From Daphnia carinata (taxonomy: Eukaryota; Arthropoda; Branchiopoda; Diplostraca; Daphniidae): a stretch of DNA of 25,000 bases. Both the position numbers and the translations under genes were made by a program. This document shows, in pieces, positions 17,081 to 25,000 of this stretch. The notes below the pieces were generated by a model that was not told the DNA's origin, made no database searches, and worked only from the letters and a program-made list of their open reading frames with translations. Location: contig NW_026712479.1 in the NCBI RefSeq assembly GCF_022539665.2, positions 1-25,000 of the forward strand. The letters are read 5' to 3'. How positions within the stretch are numbered: the first letter of the stretch is position 1; every line of letters starts with the position of its first letter.

Positions 17081-17153
17081 GTTCCCATAGTGTAGTGGTT
17101 ATCACGTCGGCCTAACACGCTGAAGGTCCTCAGTTCGATCCTGGGTGGGAACA
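17081..17153 (+). tRNA. tRNA-Val(AAC), unit 4
   Basis: Identical to 15083-15155. Confidence 0.98.
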
Positions 17154-17257
17154 AGGCGCTGCAAATCTTGTGCTAGGCCGGAAATGCAATCATTTTTCGA
17201 ATGTCGTAACCGCTAGTTAAATCTGTTTTTGAAATGAGTGCTATGCTAGACAAATGT

Positions 17258-17330
17258 GTTCTCATAGTGTAGCGGTTATCACGTCAGCCTCACACGCTGA
17301 AGATCCCCAGTTCAATCCTGGGTGAGAACA
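17258..17330 (+). tRNA. tRNA-Val(CAC), unit 4
   Basis: Identical to 14261-14333. Confidence 0.98.
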
Positions 17331-17585
17331 TCTGCTTCGTGGTTTTTACAACTGGACCGCATTCTGATTATCTGTAAAACTACTAGGATTATTGATTATC
17401 ATTGATTGGAGTGTATGTTATATATAAAAGTGAGCATGGTTCCCATAATCTGTTTTAGCGAAGAGTCACCAAGTTCGTTCACCACTGATGACTAGCCATA
17501 GAAGTATGCTTGAAACTGAGGGAGGTTTTTTTGTAGATATGGTAAGGATCTATTTGGAACAAAACAGCGTTTAAAGTTTTGCTAT

Positions 17586-17659
17586 CGCCCCTGGGTGGGA
17601 TCGAACCACCAGCCTTCCGGTTAACAGCCGAACGCGCTAGCCAATTGCGCCACAAAGGC
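17586..17659 (-). tRNA. tRNA-Asn(GTT), unit 5
   Basis: Identical to 15588-15661. Confidence 0.98.
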
Positions 17660-17951
17660 ATGCGATAAATATAGGGGAAAGGTAATGTAATGCCATTTCT
17701 GGAGAATAACACGTGTAGCTCAACTGATTTTCAAATAGGCACTACTCCTAGTATACTTGATGGTGTAAGGCACGATCTTTTTGTATTTGGAAAAAGTTGT
17801 CTCACGTCTTGCTGAAAGCCGAACATATGTATAACGACAGAAAAATGTTTAAAGTTTTAATTTTACTTTAAGACTACGCTGTTGCTCTGAAAGGCCAAAT
17901 ACTATAATCATCGATAAACTATTACCTTCTTGCGTTTCACCTTGTTGATGT

Positions 17952-18024
17952 GCCTGGCTAGCTCAGTCGGTAGAGCATGAGACTCTTAATCTCAGGGTCG
18001 TGGGTTCGAGCCCCACGTTGGGCG
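17952..18024 (+). tRNA. tRNA-Lys(CTT), unit 5
   Basis: Identical to 13956-14028. Confidence 0.98.
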
Positions 18025-18079
18025 GCAATGTTCTAAATAAAAGCTGTTCGTGGTCTTTGTAGGTGTGTTGCAGGCTTCA

Positions 18080-18152
18080 GTTCCCATAGTGTAGTGGTTA
18101 TCACGTCGGCCTAACACGCTGAAGGTCCTCAGTTCGATCCTGGGTGGGAACA
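18080..18152 (+). tRNA. tRNA-Val(AAC), unit 5
   Basis: Identical to 15083-15155. Confidence 0.98.
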
Positions 18153-18256
18153 AGGCGCTGCAAATCTTGTGCTAGGCCGGAAATGCAATCATTTTTCGAA
18201 TGTCGTAACCGCTAGTTAAATCTGTTTTTGAAATGAGTGCTATGCTAGACAAATGT

Positions 18257-18329
18257 GTTCTCATAGTGTAGCGGTTATCACGTCAGCCTCACACGCTGAA
18301 GATCCCCAGTTCAATCCTGGGTGAGAACA
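18257..18329 (+). tRNA. tRNA-Val(CAC), unit 5
   Basis: Identical to 14261-14333. Confidence 0.98.
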
Positions 18330-18584
18330 TCTGCTTCGTGGTTTTTACAACTGGACCGCATTCTGATTATCTGTAAAACTACTAGGATTATTGATTATCA
18401 TTGATTGGAGTGTATGTTATATATAAAAGTGAGCATGGTTCCCATAATCTGTTTTAGGGAAGAGTCACCAAGTTCGTTCACCACTGATGACTAGCCATAG
18501 AAGTATGCTTGAAACTGAGGGAGGTTTTTTTGTAGATATGGTAAGGATCTATTTGGAACAAAACAGCGTTTAAAGTTTTGCTAT

Positions 18585-18658
18585 CGCCCCTGGGTGGGAT
18601 CGAACCACCAGCCTTCTTTTTAACAGCCGAACGCGCTAGCCAATTGCGCCACAAAGGT
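18585..18658 (-). pseudogene. tRNA-Asn(GTT)-derived pseudogene, unit 6
   Basis: The 3' side of the anticodon stem is AAAGA instead of CCGGA, destroying three of five pairs. Base 1 is A instead of G, breaking pair 1-72. Three more changes sit directly upstream (GTAATAG for GCATGCG on the plus strand, counting base 1). The anticodon itself is unchanged. It is unlikely to fold into a stable tRNA. Confidence 0.85.
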
Positions 18659-18950
18659 AATAGATAAATATAGGGGAAAGGTAATGTAATGCCATTTCTG
18701 GAGAATAACACGTGTAGCTCAACTGATTTTCAAATAGGCACTACTCCTAGTATACTTGATGGTGTAAGGCACGATCTTTTTGTATTTGGAAAAAGTTGTC
18801 TCACGTCTTGCTGAAAGCCGAACATATGTATAACGACAGAAAAATGTTTAAAGTTTTAATTTTACTTTAAGACTACGCTGTTGCTCTGAAAGGCCAAATA
18901 CTATAATCATCGATAAACTATTACCTTCTTGCGTTTCACCTTGTTGATGT

Positions 18951-19023
18951 GCCTGGCTAGCTCAGTCGGTAGAGCATGAGACTCTTAATCTCAGGGTCGT
19001 GGGTTCGAGCCCCACGTTGGGCG
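18951..19023 (+). tRNA. tRNA-Lys(CTT), unit 6
   Basis: Identical to 13956-14028. Confidence 0.98.
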
Positions 19024-19078
19024 GCAATGTTCTAAATAAAAGCTGTTCGTGGTCTTTGTAGGTGTGTTGCAGGCTTCA

Positions 19079-19151
19079 GTTCCCATAGTGTAGTGGTTAT
19101 CACGTCGGCCTAACACGCTGAAGGTCCTCAGTTCGATCCTGGGTGGGAACA
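19079..19151 (+). tRNA. tRNA-Val(AAC), unit 6
   Basis: Identical to 15083-15155. Confidence 0.98.
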
Positions 19152-19255
19152 AGGCGCTGCAAATCTTGTGCTAGGCCGGAAATGCAATCATTTTTCGAAT
19201 GTCGTAACCGCTAGTTAAATCTGTTTTTGAAATGAGTGCTATGCTAGACAAATGT

Positions 19256-19328
19256 GTTCTCATAGTGTAGCGGTTATCACGTCAGCCTCACACGCTGAAG
19301 ATCCCCAGTTCAATCCTGGGTGAGAACA
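19256..19328 (+). tRNA. tRNA-Val(CAC), unit 6
   Basis: Identical to 14261-14333. Confidence 0.98.
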
Positions 19329-19583
19329 TCTGCTTCGTGGTTTTTACAACTGGACCGCATTCTGATTATCTGTAAAACTACTAGGATTATTGATTATCAT
19401 TGATTGGAGTGTATGTTATATATAAAAGTGAGCATGGTTCCCATAATCTGTTTTAGGGAAGAGTCACCAAGTTCGTTCACCACTGATGACTAGCCATAGA
19501 AGTATGCTTGAAACTGAGGGAGGTTTTTTTGTAGATATGGTAAGGATCTATTTGGAACAAAACAGCGTTTAAAGTTTTGCTAT

Positions 19584-19657
19584 CGCCCCTGGGTGGGATC
19601 GAACCACCAGCCTTCCGGTTAACAGCCGAACGCGCTAGCCAATTGCGCCACAAAGGC
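19584..19657 (-). tRNA. tRNA-Asn(GTT), unit 7
   Basis: Identical to 15588-15661. Confidence 0.98.
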
Positions 19658-19949
19658 ATGCGATAAATATAGGGGAAAGGTAATGTAATGCCATTTCTGG
19701 AGAATAACACGTGTAGCTCAACTGATTTTCAAATAGGCACTACTCCTAGTATACTTGATGGTGTAAGGCACGATCTTTTTGTATTTGGAAAAAGTTGTCT
19801 CACGTCTTGCTGAAAGCCGAACATATGTATAACGACAGAAAAATGTTTAAAGTTTTAATTTTACTTTAAGACTACGCTGTTGCTCTGAAAGGCCAAATAC
19901 TATAATCATCGATAAACTATTACCTTCTTGCGTTTCACCTTGTTGATGT

Positions 19950-20022
19950 GCCTGGCTAGCTCAGTCGGTAGAGCATGAGACTCTTAATCTCAGGGTCGTG
20001 GGTTCGAGCCCCACGTTGGGCG
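19950..20022 (+). tRNA. tRNA-Lys(CTT), unit 7
   Basis: Identical to 13956-14028. Confidence 0.98.
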
Positions 20023-20077
20023 GCAATGTTCTAAATAAAAGCTGTTCGTGGTCTTTGTAGGTGTGTTGCAGGCTTCA

Positions 20078-20150
20078 GTTCCCATAGTGTAGTGGTTATC
20101 ACGTCGGCCTAACACGCTGAAGGTCCTCAGTTCGATCCTGGGTGGGAACA
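20078..20150 (+). tRNA. tRNA-Val(AAC), unit 7
   Basis: Identical to 15083-15155. Confidence 0.98.
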
Positions 20151-20254
20151 AGGCGCTGCAAATCTTGTGCTAGGCCGGAAATGCAATCATTTTTCGAATG
20201 TCGTAACCGCTAGTTAAATCTGTTTTTGAAATGAGTGCTATGCTAGACAAATGT

Positions 20255-20327
20255 GTTCTCATAGTGTAGCGGTTATCACGTCAGCCTCACACGCTGAAGA
20301 TCCCCAGTTCAATCCTGGGTGAGAACA
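20255..20327 (+). tRNA. tRNA-Val(CAC), unit 7
   Basis: Identical to 14261-14333. Confidence 0.98.
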
Positions 20328-20582
20328 TCTGCTTCGTGGTTTTTACAACTGGACCGCATTCTGATTATCTGTAAAACTACTAGGATTATTGATTATCATT
20401 GATTGGAGTGTATGTTATATATAAAAGTGAGCATGGTTCCCATAATCTGTTTTAGGGAAGAGTCACCAAGTTCGTTCACCACTGATGACTAGCCATAGAA
20501 GTATGCTTGAAACTGAGGGAGGTATTTTTGTAGATATGGTAAGGATCTATTTGGAACAAAACAGCGTTTAAAGTTTTGCTAT

Positions 20583-20656
20583 CGCCCCTGGGTGGGATCG
20601 AACCACCAGCCTTCCGGTTAACAGCCGAACGCGCTAGCCAATTGCGCCACAAAGGC
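20583..20656 (-). tRNA. tRNA-Asn(GTT), unit 8
   Basis: Identical to 15588-15661. In its 3' flank the T7 run on the plus strand carries one T to A change. Confidence 0.98.
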
Positions 20657-20948
20657 ATGCGATAAATATAGGGGAAAGGTAATGTAATGCCATTTCTGGA
20701 GAATAACACGTGTAGCTCAACTGATTTTCAAATAGGCACTACTCCTAGTATACTTGATGGTGTAAGGCACGATCTTTTTGTATTTGGAAAAAGTTGTCTC
20801 ACGTCTTGCTGAAAGCCGAACATATGTATAACGACAGAAAAATGTTTAAAGTTTTAATTTTACTTTAAGACTACGCTGTTGCTCTGAAAGGCCAAATACT
20901 ATAATCATCGATAAACTATTACCTTCTTGCGTTTCACCTTGTTGATGT

Positions 20949-21021
20949 GCCTGGCTAGCTCAGTCGGTAGAGCATGAGACTCTTAATCTCAGGGTCGTGG
21001 GTTCGAGCCCCACGTTGGGCG
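20949..21021 (+). tRNA. tRNA-Lys(CTT), unit 8
   Basis: Identical to 13956-14028. Confidence 0.98.
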
Positions 21022-21076
21022 GCAATGTTCTAAATAAAAGCTGTTCGTGGTCTTTGTAGGTGTGTTGCAGGCTTCA

Positions 21077-21149
21077 GTTTCCATAGTTTAGTGGTTATCA
21101 CGTCGGCCTAACACGCTGAAGGTCCTCAGTTCGATCCTGGGTGGCAACA
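21077..21149 (+). pseudogene. tRNA-Val(AAC)-derived, damaged copy, unit 8
   Basis: Three changes fall in the gene: base 4 C to T, a D-stem G to T (AGTTTAG for AGTGTAG) and base 69 G to C. Pair 4-69 becomes T-C and one D-stem pair is lost. The D-stem change also hits the internal A box. The base just after the gene's last A region also differs (CAGGG for CAAGG). The anticodon is intact. Function is doubtful. Confidence 0.75.
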
Positions 21150-21253
21150 GGGCGCTGCAAATCTTGTGCTAGGCCGGAAATGCAATCATTTTTCGAATGT
21201 CGTAACCGCTAGTTAAATCTGTTTTTGAAATGAGTGCTATGCTAGACAAATGT

Positions 21254-21326
21254 GTTCTCATAGTGTAGCGGTTATCACGTCAGCCTCACACGCTGAAGAT
21301 CCCCAGTTCAATCCTGGGTGAGAACA
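21254..21326 (+). tRNA. tRNA-Val(CAC), unit 8
   Basis: Identical to 14261-14333. Confidence 0.98.
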
Positions 21327-21581
21327 TCTGCTTCGTGGTTTTTACAACTGGACCGCATTCTGATTATCTGTAAAACTACTAGGATTATTGATTATCATTG
21401 ATTGGAGTGTATGTTATATATAAAAGTGAGCATGGTTCCCATAATCTGTTTTAGGGAAGAGTCACCAAGTTCGTTCACCACTGATGACTAGCCATAGAAG
21501 TATGCTTGAAACTGAGGGAGGTTTTTTTGTAGATATGGTAAGGATCTATTTGGAACAAAACAGCGTTTAAAGTTTTGCTAT

Positions 21582-21655
21582 CGCCCCTGGGTGGGATCGA
21601 ACCACCAGCCTTCCGGTTAACAGCCGAACGCGCTAGCCAATTGCGCCACAAAGGC
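21582..21655 (-). tRNA. tRNA-Asn(GTT), unit 9
   Basis: Identical to 15588-15661. Confidence 0.98.
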
Positions 21656-21947
21656 ATGCGATAAATATAGGGGAAAGGTAATGTAATGCCATTTCTGGAG
21701 AATAACACGTGTAGCTCAACTGATTTTCAAATAGGCACTACTCCTAGTATACTTGATGGTGTAAGGCACGATCTTTTTGTATTTGGAAAAAGTTGTCTCA
21801 CGTCTTGCTGAAAGCCGAACATATGTATAACGACAGAAAAATGTTTAAAGTTTTAATTTTACTTTAAGACTACGCTGTTGCTCTGAAAGGCCAAATACTA
21901 TAATCATCGATAAACTATTACCTTCTTGCGTTTCACCTTGTTGATGT

Positions 21948-22020
21948 GCCTGGCTAGCTCAGTCGGTAGAGCATGAGACTCTTAATCTCAGGGTCGTGGG
22001 TTCGAGCCCCACGTTGGGCG
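21948..22020 (+). tRNA. tRNA-Lys(CTT), unit 9
   Basis: Identical to 13956-14028. Confidence 0.98.
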
Positions 22021-22075
22021 GCAATGTTCTAAATAAAAGCTGTTCGTGGTCTTTGTAGGTGTGTTGCAGGCTTCA

Positions 22076-22148
22076 GTTCCCATAGTGTAGTGGTTATCAC
22101 GTCGGCCTAACACGCTGAAGGTCCTCAGTTCGATCCTGGGTGGGAACA
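22076..22148 (+). tRNA. tRNA-Val(AAC), unit 9
   Basis: Identical to 15083-15155. Confidence 0.98.
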
Positions 22149-22252
22149 AGGCGCTGCAAATCTTGTGCTAGGCCGGAAATGCAATCATTTTTCGAATGTC
22201 GTAACCGCTAGTTAAATCTGTTTTTGAAATGAGTGCTATGCTAGACAAATGT

Positions 22253-22325
22253 GTTCTCATAGTGTAGCGGTTATCACGTCAGCCTCACACGCTGAAGATC
22301 CCCAGTTCAATCCTGGGTGAGAACA
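22253..22325 (+). tRNA. tRNA-Val(CAC), unit 9
   Basis: Identical to 14261-14333. Confidence 0.98.
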
Positions 22326-22580
22326 TCTGCTTCGTGGTTTTTACAACTGGACCGCATTCTGATTATCTGTAAAACTACTAGGATTATTGATTATCATTGA
22401 TTGGAGTGTATGTTATATATAAAAGTGAGCATGGTTCCCATAATCTGTTTTAGGGAAGAGTCACCAAGTTCGTTCACCACTGATGACTAGCCATAGAAGT
22501 ATGCTTGAAACTGAGGGAGGTTTTTTTGTAGATATGGTAAGGATCTATTTGGAACAAAACAGCGTTTAAAGTTTTGCTAT

Positions 22581-22654
22581 CGCCCCTGGGTGGGATCGAA
22601 CCACCAGCCTTCCGGTTAACAGCCGAACGCGCTAGCCAATTGCGCCACAAAGGC
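22581..22654 (-). tRNA. tRNA-Asn(GTT), unit 10
   Basis: Identical to 15588-15661. Confidence 0.98.
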
Positions 22655-22946
22655 ATGCGATAAATATAGGGGAAAGGTAATGTAATGCCATTTCTGGAGA
22701 ATAACACGTGTAGCTCAACTGATTTTCAAATAGGCACTACTCCTAGTATACTTGATGGTGTAAGGCACGATCTTTTTGTATTTGGAAAAAGTTGTCTCAC
22801 GTCTTGCTGAAAGCCGAACATATGTATAACGACAGAAAAATGTTTAAAGTTTTAATTTTACTTTAAGACTACGCTGTTGCTCTGAAAGGCCAAATACTAT
22901 AATCATCGATAAACTATTACCTTCTTGCGTTTCACCTTGTTGATGT

Positions 22947-23019
22947 GCCTGGCTAGCTCAGTCGGTAGAGCATGAGACTCTTAATCTCAGGGTCGTGGGT
23001 TCGAGCCCCACGTTGGGCG
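22947..23019 (+). tRNA. tRNA-Lys(CTT), unit 10
   Basis: Identical to 13956-14028. Confidence 0.98.
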
Positions 23020-23074
23020 GCAATGTTCTAAATAAAAGCTGTTCGTGGTCTTTGTAGGTGTGTTGCAGGCTTCA

Positions 23075-23147
23075 GTTCCCATAGTGTAGTGGTTATCACG
23101 TCGGCCTAACACGCTGAAGGTCCTCAGTTCGATCCTGGGTGGGAACA
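23075..23147 (+). tRNA. tRNA-Val(AAC), unit 10
   Basis: Identical to 15083-15155. Confidence 0.98.
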
Positions 23148-23251
23148 AGGCGCTGCAAATCTTGTGCTAGGCCGGAAATGCAATCATTTTTCGAATGTCG
23201 TAACCGCTAGTTAAATCTGTTTTTGAAATGAGTGCTATGCTAGACAAATGT

Positions 23252-23324
23252 GTTCTCATAGTGTAGCGGTTATCACGTCAGCCTCACACGCTGAAGATCC
23301 CCAGTTCAATCCTGGGTGAGAACA
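23252..23324 (+). tRNA. tRNA-Val(CAC), unit 10
   Basis: Identical to 14261-14333. Confidence 0.98.
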
Positions 23325-23579
23325 TCTGCTTCGTGGTTTTTACAACTGGACCGCATTCTGATTATCTGTAAAACTACTAGGATTATTGATTATCATTGAT
23401 TGGAGTGTATGTTATATATAAAAGTGAGCATGGTTCCCATAATCTGTTTTAGGGAAGAGTCACCAAGTTCGTTCACCACTGATGACTAGCCATAGAAGTA
23501 TGCTTGAAACTGAGGGAGGTTTTTTTGTAGATATGGTAAGGATCTATTTGGAACAAAACAGCGTTTAAAGTTTTGCTAT

Positions 23580-23653
23580 CGCCCCTGGGTGGGCTTGAAC
23601 CACCAGCCTTCCGGTAACCAGCCGAACGCGCTAGCCAATTGCGCCACAAAGGC
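23580..23653 (-). tRNA. tRNA-Asn-derived gene with anticodon GGT (Thr), unit 11
   Basis: The anticodon loop reads CTGGTTA instead of CTGTTAA, so bases 34-36 are GGT, a Thr anticodon, and base 37 is T where tRNAs have a purine. The T-loop is TTCAAGC instead of TTCGATC. All stems still pair, so the molecule could fold. The acceptor and discriminator remain those of tRNA-Asn. A T37 argues against normal decoding, so this may be a pseudogene or an assembly error. Confidence 0.85.
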
Positions 23654-23945
23654 ATGCGATAAATATAGGGGAAAGGTAATGTAATGCCATTTCTGGAGAA
23701 TAACACGTGTAGCTCAACTGATTTTCAAATAGGCACTACTCCTAGTATACTTGATGGTGTAAGGCACGATCTTTTTGTATTTGGAAAAAGTTGTCTCACG
23801 TCTTGCTGAAAGCCGAACATATGTATAACGACAGAAAAATGTTTAAAGTTTTAATTTTACTTTAAGACTACGCTGTTGCTCTGAAAGGCCAAATACTATA
23901 ATCATCGATAAACTATTACCTTCTTGCGTTTCACCTTGTTGATGT

Positions 23946-24018
23946 GCCTGGCTAGCTCAGTCGGTAGAGCATGAGACTCTTAATCTCAGGGTCGTGGGTT
24001 CGAGCCCCACGTTGGGCG
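23946..24018 (+). tRNA. tRNA-Lys(CTT), unit 11
   Basis: Identical to 13956-14028. Confidence 0.98.
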
Positions 24019-24073
24019 GCAATGTTCTAAATAAAAGCTGTTCGTGGTCTTTGTAGGTGTGTTGCAGGCTTCA

Positions 24074-24146
24074 GTTCCCATAGTGTAGTGGTTATCACGT
24101 CGGCCTAACACGCTGAAGGTCCTCAGTTCGATCCTGGGTGGGAACA
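24074..24146 (+). tRNA. tRNA-Val(AAC), unit 11
   Basis: Identical to 15083-15155. Confidence 0.98.
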
Positions 24147-24250
24147 AGGCGCTGCAAATCTTGTGCTAGGCCGGAAATGCAATCATTTTTCGAATGTCGT
24201 AACCGCTAGTTAAATCTGTTTTTGAAATGAGTGCTATGCTAGACAAATGT

Positions 24251-24323
24251 GTTCTCATAGTGTAGCGGTTATCACGTCAGCCTCACACGCTGAAGATCCC
24301 CAGTTCAATCCTGGGTGAGAACA
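24251..24323 (+). tRNA. tRNA-Val(CAC), unit 11
   Basis: Identical to 14261-14333. Confidence 0.98.
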
Positions 24324-24578
24324 TCTGCTTCGTGGTTTTTACAACTGGACCGCATTCTGATTATCTGTAAAACTACTAGGATTATTGATTATCATTGATT
24401 GGAGTGTATGTTATATATAAAAGTGAGCATGGTTCCCATAATCTGTTTTAGGGAAGAGTCACCAAGTTCGTTCACCACTGATGACTAGCCATAGAAGTAT
24501 GCTTGAAACTGAGGGAGGTTTTTTTGTAGATATGGTAAGGATCTATTTGGAACAAAACAGCGTTTAAAGTTTTGCTAT

Positions 24579-24652
24579 CGCCCCTGGGTGGGATCGAACC
24601 ACCAGCCTTCCGGTTAACAGCCGAACGCGCTAGCCAATTGCGCCACAAAGGC
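24579..24652 (-). tRNA. tRNA-Asn(GTT), unit 12
   Basis: Identical to 15588-15661. Confidence 0.98.
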
Positions 24653-24944
24653 ATGCGATAAATATAGGGGAAAGGTAATGTAATGCCATTTCTGGAGAAT
24701 AACACGTGTAGCTCAACTGATTTTCAAATAGGCACTACTCCTAGTATACTTGATGGTGTAAGGCACGATCTTTTTGTATTTGGAAAAAGTTGTCTCACGT
24801 CTTGCTGAAAGCCGAACATATGTATAACGACAGAAAAATGTTTAAAGTTTTAATTTTACTTTAAGACTACGCTGTTGCTCTGAAAGGCCAAATACTATAA
24901 TCATCGATAAACTATTACCTTCTTGCGTTTCACCTTGTTGATGT

Positions 24945-25000
24945 GCCTGGCTAGCTCAGTCGGTAGAGCATGAGACTCTTAATCTCAGGGTCGTGGGTTC
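24945..25000 (+). tRNA. tRNA-Lys(CTT), unit 12, cut by the window edge
   Basis: The first 56 bases are identical to 13956-14011. The rest would lie at 25001-25017, outside the window. Confidence 0.97.

Larger units (their letters stand above)
13335..25000. repeat. Tandem array of a 999 bp four-tRNA unit (11 full units plus 677 bp)
   Basis: Units start at 13335, 14334, 15333, 16332, 17331, 18330, 19329, 20328, 21327, 22326, 23325 and 24324. The period is exactly 999 bp everywhere I checked, with no indels. Layout per unit: 255 bp spacer, tRNA-Asn (minus, 74), 292 bp, tRNA-Lys (73), 55 bp, tRNA-Val(AAC) (73), 104 bp, tRNA-Val(CAC) (73). Units differ by only a few bases each, most of them in units 1, 6, 8 and 11. 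The array continues beyond the window. Confidence 0.98.

Noticed and set aside
13483-24705. A 77-codon open frame on the minus strand repeated in all 12 units
   Set aside because: It overlaps tRNA-Asn completely, and its conservation follows from array homogenisation. There is no protein-like feature beyond the translated tRNA.
13335-25000. CRISPR-like or satellite array
   Set aside because: The unit is 999 bp with structured tRNA genes in every copy. The sequence is not short repeats with unique spacers, nor simple satellite.

Overview
The window looks like nuclear DNA of an arthropod, most simply a crustacean of the Daphnia type. The reasons are short GT-AG introns (64-644 bp), very abundant tRNA genes and a DIRS-type retroelement. 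No species can be named from sequence alone, and the lineage call is an inference.

Left part (1-8,340). The last two exons of a plus-strand gene (80-794) encode the end of a single-pass membrane protein resembling TMEM248/TMEM219. It converges tail to tail with a minus-strand gene (6,071 down to 1,036). I reconstructed nine coding exons for that gene, with every splice phase agreeing, giving a protein of about 850 residues. It has coiled coils, a divergent PDZ-like domain, long Ser/Gln/His-rich linkers and a proline-rich C-terminal region. Further exons at 7,285-7,387 and 7,678-7,762, and perhaps 8,333-8,338, suggest a second, upstream promoter that splices to the same second exon.

Middle part (8,340-11,940). 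Mostly AT-rich sequence in which I see no convincing gene. There is one possible C2H2 zinc-finger exon (10,797-10,926) and a solitary, slightly decayed tRNA-Val(CAC) copy (11,669-11,741) with about 100 bp of the array's flanking sequence.

Retroelement relic (about 11,940-13,290). A degraded DIRS-like element has a Ser-rich ORF1 start, a gag-like segment and a reverse transcriptase with YLDD, spread over several frames. It lacks its 3' half and stops almost exactly where a broken tRNA-Val begins.

Right part (13,294 to window end). An almost perfect tandem array has a unit of exactly 999 bp, with 11 full units and a partial twelfth that runs off the window. Each unit carries tRNA-Asn(GTT) on the minus strand, then tRNA-Lys(CTT), tRNA-Val(AAC) and tRNA-Val(CAC) on the plus strand. 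That makes 45 complete tRNA genes and one cut by the window edge. Most are identical between units, but a few are clearly damaged, and one tRNA-Asn copy has a changed anticodon. Each unit also has a TATA-box-like element followed about 100 bp later by a T7 run that no tRNA explains.
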